From: Cytophagales bacterium
GTDB lineage: Bacteria; Bacteroidota; Bacteroidia; Cytophagales; Cyclobacteriaceae
DNA: 64,000 nucleotides
NCBI GenBank assembly: GCA_016124425.1
Contig: WGNT01000025.1
Location: 16,310-80,309 of the forward strand
Direction of reading: 5' to 3'
A model generated the notes under the pieces. It did no database searches. It was given only the letters and a program-made list of their open reading frames with translations, and was not told the DNA's origin. Position numbers and translations under genes: made by a program. Below are positions 50,609 through 59,224 of this stretch, in pieces (within the stretch, counting starts at the first letter, position 1; the number at the start of each line of letters is the position of its first letter).

Positions 50609-53600
50609 ATGAACATTAGCTTAAACCCGACATTACTATTGGCAGCCGTCATCTCTGCCTGCCAGCCGCAACCCGACCAGTTTTACGACACCAGGTACGT
50701 CGAGGAAACACCAGATCCAATCTATGCGGAACATGTGAGAACCAGCAAATTCCAAACTCCGGAAGAAGAAATGGCCGACTTTGAGCTTCCTACGGGTTTC
50801 GAAATCACGCTATTTGCCTCCGAGCCTGATATTACGAAGCCTATTAATATGGCCTTTGATGATAGGGGCCGGCTATGGGTCACGCAGTCTTCAGAATATC
50901 CTATCAAAGCAGGGCAGGGCGAAGGAACTGACAGAATAAGTATTTTAGAAGACACGAATGGCGATGGAAAGGCGGATAAAATCACTGACTTTGCGAATGA
51001 CTTGAACATTCCGATTGGCATCATCCCTGTGAAAGACGGAGCCATCGCCTACAGCATTCCAAATGTATACCGGTTTTATGATACAGATGGAGATGGTAAA
51101 TCCGAAAAAAGGGAAATCTTAATCCGTGACTTCGAACATAAAGATACACACGGGATGGTGAACAACCTTTTTCGGGGGCTAGATGGATGGATTCACGCCT
51201 CCCACGGCTTTTCTAATATCTCCAAAGTCTCTGGATCTGACGGAGATTCCATTATAATGACTTCAGGCAACACGTTCAGGTTCAGACAAGACGGTACACG
51301 TGTTGAAAAGACTACCGATGGTAGAATCAATCCCTTTGGCTCCGACTTGGATGAATGGGGATACCACTACTCTGCTGATTGCCATACGCTGCCGATTTAC
51401 CAGTTGATATGGGGAGGGAACTATACGCAATGGGGGAAGAAGGACCCGGTAATGGGCTTCGCGCCGACCATGATGGACTATGGACTTAATTCTACCGCGC
51501 TCTCCGGCCTGGTATACTATACCGACACCCAGTTTCCCGAAGAATACAGAAATAGCTTTTACTCTGGGGATGTGGTAACCTGTCGCATTAGCCGGAGCGT
51601 CATGGAGTTTTACGGAACAACACCAAAGGCCACTAGGAAACGGGATTTTTTGGTGAGCAAGGACCCCTGGTTTCGGCCTGTAGACATCAAGATCGGTCCA
51701 GACGGTGCCATGTATGTCGCGGATTTCTACAACAGTATTATAGGGCATTACGAAGTTCCGCTTAATCATCCGGAAAGAGACCGGGTGAGCGGGAGAATTT
51801 GGAAAATCACCTACAAGGGAAACCAGCGAAAAATGGCGGATTGGTCGAACGCTTCCTTGGACAAAATCATCAAAGGAATGGGAGATGAGGTACTGCATAC
51901 CCGCTTGGCCGCTACTGACGCACTTGTAGATTACCACGGAAACACCGCAATCACATCCCTACAGGATCTAGTCGGACAGAAGGCAATTTCTCCGGAACAC
52001 CATGTACAGGCCTTATGGGCGCTCTATCGGCTGGAGGGGTTAGACTGGAAGATGCTTGAAGATGCTCTAAAACACAAGGAACCAATAATACGGGTTCATG
52101 CCCAGCGTATCATGGCAAATTTCGAGGACTGGGAGGAGGCGCAGACTGACTTGGCTTTGGCCGGATTAGCAGATGAAAACGCGCATGTGAGGCGCGCTGC
52201 CGCCGAAGGTATAAGCAGACATCCGCATGCTAAAAGCCTCCGCCCCCTTATTAGTCAGCATGAAGTGACAGATTCAACGGACACCCATTTGACTTATACC
52301 CTAAAGCTCGCTTTGTACAACCACATGCAACAGGATCAGCTACTGCAACTGGCTGTTGCTGAAGAATGGCCTCAGTCAACTTCGAACCTACTAAGCCTAG
52401 TAATTGCCGATACTGACAGTCCGGAATCTGGCCGATTTTTATTAGCACACTTGCAAAAAGGAACGTTAGAAGAGGGAAAAACGCTGGGATTTGTTCGAAG
52501 CATTGCCAAAACACTTCCTGAAAATCAACTAAATGCGTTGGTTACTATCGGAAAAGAAGCCGCAGCAGGATTCACTTTTGCTGAATATCAATGGGCACAA
52601 GCAATAGAGGATGGAATCATGCAGCGTGGGATAGCTATGCCTTCGATTGTCACGAACTGGATTCGCAGTATTGCCAAGGGAACCCTAGACGATCTCGTGG
52701 CTGGGGGACAGTCACCCGATGATACTTTTAAAGCACAACTAGCGTTCACAACACGTGTTGTAGGAACATACAAATTTCGCGACATGGGCGATTCGCTGAA
52801 AAAAATCATTGTCGATTCAAATGCAGATGATGCCCTCCGAGCAGATGCGGCGCTCTCACTTATTCGGCTAGATCCTGAACAGTACCTCGGTTATGTTGGA
52901 AAGCTAATGGCTGATCCCGACGGAACGGTATCCTTCAGGCAGCGGCTGGCAAATGCGGTCGGGCAAGCCTCCTCTATTCAAGCAAGAAACGTCCTTGAAA
53001 ACGGACTGAAAAGCGCGCCAATAGAACTTCAGACCACCATTGCGGCAACCTTGGTGAAAACATCGGAGGGCAAATCGGCGATCCTATCCCAAATCCGAAA
53101 AGGTAATGCACCAGCACGAATCTTAAAAGCCAGAAATGTAGAGGAGAATTTCTTAACGAATGCCAGTGCCGAACAGAAAAGTGGATTTGCGGCACTCACG
53201 GCCAATATAACACCCATAAGTGAAGAAAGGCAACTGTTGATCAACGAGCGGCTCAAGGAGTTTCAGGCAACGGCGGATCAAATTACTGCTGGCATTAAGG
53301 TGTTTGAAGAAAACTGTGGCATTTGTCATCAAGTGAACAATAAAGGTGGAATCATCGGGCCGCAGTTAGACGGAATAGGCAACTGGGGCATTGATGCCCT
53401 AGCTATTAAAGTACTGGACCCAAATCGAAATATTTCCGAAAACTTCCGAACATACAACATCCGGCTAAATAGTGGCGAGGTAAAATCGGGACTTTTCCGC
53501 AGAGAAGAGGGACAGGTATTGGTAATGGCAGATCAAACTGGAAATGAATTTACTATTCCAAAAAATGAGATCAGCGAACAGATTGCCTCTAAAATAACAC

Positions 53601-53680
53601 TGATGCCAGATAACTTTGGAACTGTACTGGATCAGCGACAATTTAACGAACTCATGAGCTATCTACTACAGGTTCGGTAG
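50609..53680 (+). CDS. PVC-type heme-binding CxxCH lipoprotein / membrane-bound dehydrogenase-like with HEAT repeats
   Basis: Lipobox 'LLLAAVISAC'; 'FELPTGFEITLFASEPDITKPINMAFDDRGRLWVTQSSEYP'; cytochrome c 'FEENCGICHQVNNKGGIIGPQLDGIG'. Confidence 0.9.
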   Translation: MNISLNPTLLLAAVISACQPQPDQFYDTRYVEETPDPIYAEHVRTSKFQTPEEEMADFELPTGFEITLFASEPDITKPINMAFDDRGRLWVTQSSEYPIKAGQGEGTDRISILEDTNGDGKADKITDFANDLNIPIGIIPVKDGAIAYSIPNVYRFYDTDGDGKSEKREILIRDFEHKDTHGMVNNLFRGLDGWIHASHGFSNISKVSGSDGDSIIMTSGNTFRFRQDGTRVEKTTDGRINPFGSDLDEWGYHYSADCHTLPIYQLIWGGNYTQWGKKDPVMGFAPTMMDYGLNSTALSGLVYYTDTQFPEEYRNSFYSGDVVTCRISRSVMEFYGTTPKATRKRDFLVSKDPWFRPVDIKIGPDGAMYVADFYNSIIGHYEVPLNHPERDRVSGRIWKITYKGNQRKMADWSNASLDKIIKGMGDEVLHTRLAATDALVDYHGNTAITSLQDLVGQKAISPEHHVQALWALYRLEGLDWKMLEDALKHKEPIIRVHAQRIMANFEDWEEAQTDLALAGLADENAHVRRAAAEGISRHPHAKSLRPLISQHEVTDSTDTHLTYTLKLALYNHMQQDQLLQLAVAEEWPQSTSNLLSLVIADTDSPESGRFLLAHLQKGTLEEGKTLGFVRSIAKTLPENQLNALVTIGKEAAAGFTFAEYQWAQAIEDGIMQRGIAMPSIVTNWIRSIAKGTLDDLVAGGQSPDDTFKAQLAFTTRVVGTYKFRDMGDSLKKIIVDSNADDALRADAALSLIRLDPEQYLGYVGKLMADPDGTVSFRQRLANAVGQASSIQARNVLENGLKSAPIELQTTIAATLVKTSEGKSAILSQIRKGNAPARILKARNVEENFLTNASAEQKSGFAALTANITPISEERQLLINERLKEFQATADQITAGIKVFEENCGICHQVNNKGGIIGPQLDGIGNWGIDALAIKVLDPNRNISENFRTYNIRLNSGEVKSGLFRREEGQVLVMADQTGNEFTIPKNEISEQIASKITLMPDNFGTVLDQRQFNELMSYLLQVR

Positions 53681-53692
53681 AACACTACTACT

Positions 53693-54901
53693 ATGAAAAA
53701 CAAAGCGGATATTTTCTTTGCGCATCGCCTTATCTATTCATTGGTCTTCTTTACCTTTGTCCTCCAAAGTTGCGGCCATAAGGGTCCAAAACCTGTTCCG
53801 GGAGAAAATGTCTCCTTCAAAAAACACATTCTTTTGATGGACTTCATCGCGGAAGGTGCCGCTGTAGGGGATGTGAACAATGATGGCTTGATAGACGTGT
53901 TAGCTGGACCGTATTGGTTCGAAGCACCGGATTGGCAGGTTCACGAACTGGCACCGGTGAAGACGTTCTATTATGACAAAGGCTACAGTGATGCCTTTAT
54001 TAGTCATTCGATGGATGTAAACCATGACGGATGGGTAGATTTTGTCCGAATCGGCTTTCCAGGAAAAGAAGTTCAATGGTTTGAAAACCCAAAGAACAAG
54101 TCGGGTCACTGGAACGTTCATCTTATCACTGAGTCATTGGGAAATGAATCCGCGGGTTTCTATGACATTGATGGTGATGGGCTGGTAGATCTCGTTGGCA
54201 GCATTCCTGCCACCGGTGAGATGGTTTGGTTTAAATCTCCAGTGGATGAACATGACCTGGTCTGGAAAAAAAACATCATAAGTAACCCAAACAGCCCTGG
54301 TACCGCCCAGTATGCACACGGACTAGGTGTCGGCGACATGAATAGCGACGGGCGTAAGGATGTGATCATCAAAGAAGGCTGGTGGGAAGCACCAGAAAAC
54401 CCCACAAAAGGACCTTGGAAATTTCATAGTGCTTCCTTGGGAGAGGCTGCAGCACAAATGTACGCCTTCGATGTGAACGGAGATGGCATGCAGGATGTTA
54501 TCTCTACTTCCGCCCATCAACTGGGCATGTGGTGGCATCAACAATTACATGACACCAACGGAAATATATCTTGGCAAACCCACGAGATTGATAATCTGTT
54601 TACCCAAACCCATGGCTTGGAACTAGTAGATATCAACAGTGACGGAAACCTTGATCTTGTTACGGGCAAGCGCTATTTTGCCCATATGGGAGCCGATCCG
54701 GGAGAATTTGATACCCCATACCTGTATTGGTATGAATTTGTGCCCGGAGATTCTCCACATTGGAATGGCCATGAAATAGACAATGACTCCGGTGTTGGCG
54801 TACAAGTAATTACGCAGGACATTACAGAAGACGGGTTGGTCGACATTATCGTAGCAAACAAAAAAGGTGTTTTTGTCTTTGTACAAGAACGCTCTCATTA
54901 A
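53693..54901 (+). CDS. FG-GAP/VCBS repeat-containing protein
   Basis: Repeated 'GDVNNDGLIDVLAGPYWFE', 'DVNHDGWVDFVRIG', 'DIDGDGLVDLVGS', 'DMNSDGRKDVIIKEGWWE' units. Confidence 0.9.
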   Translation: MKNKADIFFAHRLIYSLVFFTFVLQSCGHKGPKPVPGENVSFKKHILLMDFIAEGAAVGDVNNDGLIDVLAGPYWFEAPDWQVHELAPVKTFYYDKGYSDAFISHSMDVNHDGWVDFVRIGFPGKEVQWFENPKNKSGHWNVHLITESLGNESAGFYDIDGDGLVDLVGSIPATGEMVWFKSPVDEHDLVWKKNIISNPNSPGTAQYAHGLGVGDMNSDGRKDVIIKEGWWEAPENPTKGPWKFHSASLGEAAAQMYAFDVNGDGMQDVISTSAHQLGMWWHQQLHDTNGNISWQTHEIDNLFTQTHGLELVDINSDGNLDLVTGKRYFAHMGADPGEFDTPYLYWYEFVPGDSPHWNGHEIDNDSGVGVQVITQDITEDGLVDIIVANKKGVFVFVQERSH

Positions 54902-54926
54902 CCTATAAAAACAACTTAGATCCTTT

Positions 54927-55868
54927 ATGAAACATTCAAATCAGTTATTTTTTTACCTTTTGATGGTGACCTTCGTAGGAACCATCGCATCTTGTAATCA
55001 GAAAAAAACGTCGAAAACATCAGACGGACAGGAATACACCTACATTACCGAGGGAACTGAAACCCCTACTAACGGTGATTTTATCATTTACAATCTAGCC
55101 GTAAAAAACTCAAAAGACAGTACCTTTATCTCAACGACCGATCAGGGAATGCCGGGCTACCTGCAATATTATGATTCGCTACCAAAAACCGGTTTTATGG
55201 ACGAGATTTTTCTCAACCTTAAGAAGGGAGATAGCGTCGTTCTTGAGGCAGCGGCGGCGAAAATTTTCGAAAACAACATCCCCCCGTTCCTTGACTCAGC
55301 GGAGAATGTAAAAATTGAAATCGGGGTGGTCGATGTACTGAATGAAGAAAAAACCATGGCGTACTTCAATAACCTGCAAATGAAGGCACAGGAAGACGAA
55401 GCGGCGAAGGCATCAGGACAGCTGGAATTAGAAGCTACAGCCATAGATGACTATGTAAAAGAGAACAACCTAAACGGTACAAAGACCGAGTCTGGACTCT
55501 ACTACGTGATCGAAAAGGAAGGTAGCGGACCCGAAATCGAAGAGGGAGACAGAGCGTCTGTACATTATGCCGGCTACTTGCTAAACGGTAAATTATTTGA
55601 CACGAGTAGAAAAGAAGTTGCCGAAGCTAACAATATCTACAATCCACAACGCGATCAGTCGGGAGGATATGGTCCCTTTGAGCTTCAAGTGGGTGTAGGA
55701 CAGGTAATTCCTGGCTGGGATGAAGGGCTGAGTTTGCTTAAAAAAGGAGATAAAGCCAAATTTATCATACCTTCTCCACTAGCCTATGGCAGTAGAGGTG
55801 CAGGTGCAGATATACCTGCAAATTCCATCTTGATCTTTGACGTAGAGATCATGGATGTGACTAAGTAA
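54927..55868 (+). CDS. FKBP-type peptidyl-prolyl isomerase lipoprotein
   Basis: 'FVGTIASCNQKK' lipobox; 'DRASVHYAGYLLNGKLFDTS...GVGQVIPGWDEGLSLLKKGDKAKFIIPSPLAYGSRGAGADIPANSILIFDVEIMDV'. Confidence 0.94.
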   Translation: MKHSNQLFFYLLMVTFVGTIASCNQKKTSKTSDGQEYTYITEGTETPTNGDFIIYNLAVKNSKDSTFISTTDQGMPGYLQYYDSLPKTGFMDEIFLNLKKGDSVVLEAAAAKIFENNIPPFLDSAENVKIEIGVVDVLNEEKTMAYFNNLQMKAQEDEAAKASGQLELEATAIDDYVKENNLNGTKTESGLYYVIEKEGSGPEIEEGDRASVHYAGYLLNGKLFDTSRKEVAEANNIYNPQRDQSGGYGPFELQVGVGQVIPGWDEGLSLLKKGDKAKFIIPSPLAYGSRGAGADIPANSILIFDVEIMDVTK

Positions 55869-55893
55869 TTGTTAACTTCTAAAGAAATAGAAA

Positions 55894-55927
55894 AGTCTGC
55901 ATACACATTGTATGCAGACTTTTTTTG
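55894..55927 (+). terminator. Rho-independent terminator after FKBP gene
   Basis: 12-bp stem AGTCTGCATACA/TGTATGCAGACT followed by TTTTTTT. Confidence 0.85.
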
Positions 55928-55966
55928 TTGTTGCTATTCGAATCTGTCAGTTCGTAGAAACGGAAT

Positions 55967-57598
55967 CTATTTTTGATGGTCGCCAAAAACATCCCCGATA
56001 TTCCAAGTTGGTTTTTGCGCAGTTTGGGCAATGGAATAACTAACCAAAAAATTCAGTTGAATATAGGTTTTTGCCCCTGAATAGTTAAAAATACCATCTA
56101 ATCCATCTTGTGGCATGTGATAATATTTCGATCGCCAGGATTTCACCAAAGAGTCAAGATCAAATTTGGGATCATTTGTTTTATTACCATATTTGACATG
56201 CAGGGCAGGAATGTCCTCCAACACAAAACTGTATTGATCACTCCTCACGAATCGAACCTGCTCTGGTTCTGGGTCCCTCTCAAGCTCAAGCCCAAGATAA
56301 TCCCCGGCAAATTGAGCGTGTTGGAGAATACTGGAATGCTCGGCTCCCAATGGTACGAAAGAAAGCAGTGGGGCAATAAATGTGGGCATATCCGTATTTA
56401 CATTGGCGATTATGGACTCTTTGGGAACGGTTGGATTAGCAGCAAAATACGATGATCCCAATAATCCCATTTCTTCAGCAGTCACCATTGCAATCAAAAT
56501 AGATCTTTTTGGTTTTGCCTTACCATCTTGATAAATGCGTGCGATTTCCAGCAGGGAGGCTACTCCGGATGCATTGTCATGAGCTCCGTTATAAATAGAG
56601 TCTCCTTCAATGGGTACGCCGATACCTACGTGGTCAAGATGTGCGGAATGTACCACATACTCATTTTTAAGTTTTTTATCAGAACCGGGTATAAGTCCTA
56701 TTACGTTATGGCTTTCAAATTCATCGTACGTGGATTGGTAGCCTGCTTGCAGTTTGAATGGAAAATCAAATGACGAAGCCTTTTTATTTCTTATATCAGT
56801 TATTACGAGTTCCAAATCTTTATCTGACCCTGCAAAAAATTTTCTAACTAGTTGCTTGTTGCCAACCAATAAAACTGGAAGCTCCCCTTTGGACACACGT
56901 CCATAAACTTCGTTTTTTTCTGAATTGAAAGCGACATTTAATTCCACAAAGCGATTTGGATTTGTAGAAGGAAGGGCATTAAGATTAATAAATACGGCCC
57001 CAATTGCACCTTTTGAAAATGCTGTACTGACTTTATTTCCAAGGCTAGAATAATGAGCTGTAAGTGTTGAAGGTAGGCCATCAGGAACACCGGACATCAG
57101 CACAACTATCTTCCCATTAGCATCAATAGTAGAATAATCGGAGTAAATCTCCGGAATATCCACCCCGTATCCAACAAATGCCAAAGTGGCGTCTACTTCT
57201 GAATGAGGTTTTATTGGATTTGGGACAGGTGAGAAGTCCCTGCCTAGAACTAAAGTGTCCAACTTACCCGCGTTGTCTTTAATTAACGCAAAAACGCTAT
57301 TTTCCACAACAGACGCCTTCCGCAAAATCAATTTTTGCCGATAATCACCGTTATCACCAAGAGGAAGCAAACCCAAGTCCTTGTACTGATTGATCACGTA
57401 TTCAACTGCTAATTCATAGCCTTCGGTTCCCGGAAGTCTGCCTTGTAACTTATCGTCAGCCAAATAAGCTATGTGTGATCGAATGATTAGTGTATCTATT
57501 GAATTCAACGCCTTATGAACAGCATTTGAAATCTTTGTTTCTTGAGCGAATACCTGCAAACTTATTAAACTAATCAGCAACAAAAGGATCTTCTTCAT
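55967..57598 (-). CDS. M28-family peptidase with PA-like domain
   Basis: 'HNVIGLIPGSDKKLKNEYVVHSAHLDHVG...IYNGAHDNASGVASLLEIARIY...SILIAMVTAEEMGLLGSSYFA'. Confidence 0.92.
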   Translation of the reverse strand: MKKILLLLISLISLQVFAQETKISNAVHKALNSIDTLIIRSHIAYLADDKLQGRLPGTEGYELAVEYVINQYKDLGLLPLGDNGDYRQKLILRKASVVENSVFALIKDNAGKLDTLVLGRDFSPVPNPIKPHSEVDATLAFVGYGVDIPEIYSDYSTIDANGKIVVLMSGVPDGLPSTLTAHYSSLGNKVSTAFSKGAIGAVFINLNALPSTNPNRFVELNVAFNSEKNEVYGRVSKGELPVLLVGNKQLVRKFFAGSDKDLELVITDIRNKKASSFDFPFKLQAGYQSTYDEFESHNVIGLIPGSDKKLKNEYVVHSAHLDHVGIGVPIEGDSIYNGAHDNASGVASLLEIARIYQDGKAKPKRSILIAMVTAEEMGLLGSSYFAANPTVPKESIIANVNTDMPTFIAPLLSFVPLGAEHSSILQHAQFAGDYLGLELERDPEPEQVRFVRSDQYSFVLEDIPALHVKYGNKTNDPKFDLDSLVKSWRSKYYHMPQDGLDGIFNYSGAKTYIQLNFLVSYSIAQTAQKPTWNIGDVFGDHQK

Positions 57599-57762
57599 AG
57601 TTTGAGCTATTTATTAGCATTTGATAGGGGTAAAATAAAGTTAAATTTATAAATACTCTCAACTCCGGAATAAATAAAGAGGAATTAGCAAATTTTCCCA
57701 CACAAATAACAGGGAAGAGGATGAGTTTATATGCTGGAAGCTAAATATGAAATGTATAAATA

Positions 57763-59154
57763 TTACTTTAGTAAATAAAGATACAACGCACTAGGTCCAG
57801 GCAGCGGTTCGGGGTGGGGTCTATCCCTGTTTTGGGATAAGGTTTCCCACTTTAATAAATAAGTCGTTTCATCTTCTGACCCACCTTTGTCTACGGCAGT
57901 CCTCACCAAAAGACCCGGAAAATCTCCTTCCGGCTTATGTTCAGCGATAAAGGAAGCAGGTTTTAACACCTCACCAATGGGATTGAATTGCTCATCCAAC
58001 AGGATCGTACCTTCCCCATATTTAACATGAGAATAGCCTAATTCATACCTGCCGTCCGAGCGCCGCTTAAATTCACCCAGCCTGACTTCGAAAACGATGC
58101 TGCCTCTCCCAGAAAACTCCCAGCGGTAATCCCAATCCGTCACCTGCTTTGTTTCCCAAGACCCGTTCTGAATCCAGGTGACATAAAACTGAAGATTGCC
58201 AGCCTCATCATATTTATGAAAAGCCATTATCGGATCGAATGCTTCATCTAATACCAACTTCGCCGCTAAATTAATAATCCCTCCACCTGTAGGTACCGGG
58301 GCTACAATCACCGACTTTTGATCAAAGGTAATCGGTACCGCAACCTGTTCTCCAAACGCATTGTACCAAGTTTTCATATCCGGGCTTTTGATGTAGGAAA
58401 GGTCGTGGTTTGTTTCACAATCCGGTGTATCCCTCCATACCCAGTACATATGGTACCATCCGTCTTCCAACAGCTTTGGTTGGGACGCATAAGCGTTCAT
58501 TAAACCCTGACCATCGGTAAGCGACGAGCCAAGCAATCTTTCCCATTCCTGTGTATCCGTATTATACAAATTGTATATCTCGTTGCCATTACCACTGCCC
58601 CCGTCCCGATAGTGAAAAATCAGGTCTCCTTCCTTAGTCGTCATGAAATTGGGGTAGGTACAGCGGGATTCGTTAGATCCTACCATGCCTTCCTCTTGTA
58701 CCAAGGTCGTTATGTCGTTTGGCTCCGTCGATTTAAAATAGGTCAATGGATGGACATGCATGTTACCGGATAAATGGATATACCCTTCTTTATCGACACC
58801 GAAGGTTACGGAGTTATGACTGTCCCAATTGAGAATGGTACTGGTACCCTTTCCCACTTCACGGTCAAATGCAGGAAGTGTAAAAAGTTGAAATTCGTTA
58901 GCAGTCAGGTCGCGCTGCCCCACCGTCATGTGCCGGTCTTTATTATAGTAGGCGATGTATTGTCGATCACCATGGGTAAGCAAGGTGAATCCTACCGGAT
59001 GTCCGGACCATACGCTATCTACAAAGATCTGCTGTTTGATCAGTTTTCGTTGATCCCGTTCGTCAACAATGGTAGGGCCGTCCGTCACCCGAGGTCTACA
59101 GGCAACAAATAGCATTAATAATGCGATACATGGTACAAAGATTCGGTGTGACAT
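57763..59154 (-). CDS. BNR_4-repeat exported lipoprotein (possible polysaccharide lyase-like)
   Basis: 'FVACRPRVTDG' lipobox; 'GHPVGFTLLTHGDRQYIAYYNKDRHMTVGQRDL...DSHNSVTFGVDKEGYIHLSGNMH' BNR_4 signature. Confidence 0.8.
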   Translation of the reverse strand: MSHRIFVPCIALLMLFVACRPRVTDGPTIVDERDQRKLIKQQIFVDSVWSGHPVGFTLLTHGDRQYIAYYNKDRHMTVGQRDLTANEFQLFTLPAFDREVGKGTSTILNWDSHNSVTFGVDKEGYIHLSGNMHVHPLTYFKSTEPNDITTLVQEEGMVGSNESRCTYPNFMTTKEGDLIFHYRDGGSGNGNEIYNLYNTDTQEWERLLGSSLTDGQGLMNAYASQPKLLEDGWYHMYWVWRDTPDCETNHDLSYIKSPDMKTWYNAFGEQVAVPITFDQKSVIVAPVPTGGGIINLAAKLVLDEAFDPIMAFHKYDEAGNLQFYVTWIQNGSWETKQVTDWDYRWEFSGRGSIVFEVRLGEFKRRSDGRYELGYSHVKYGEGTILLDEQFNPIGEVLKPASFIAEHKPEGDFPGLLVRTAVDKGGSEDETTYLLKWETLSQNRDRPHPEPLPGPSALYLYLLK

Positions 59155-59224
59155 AGTTAGCGTTTTTTTGACTTACGGATAAATGTTTTGATTGACAGTG
59201 GACGCAAAGGCTAGAGAAACTAAG

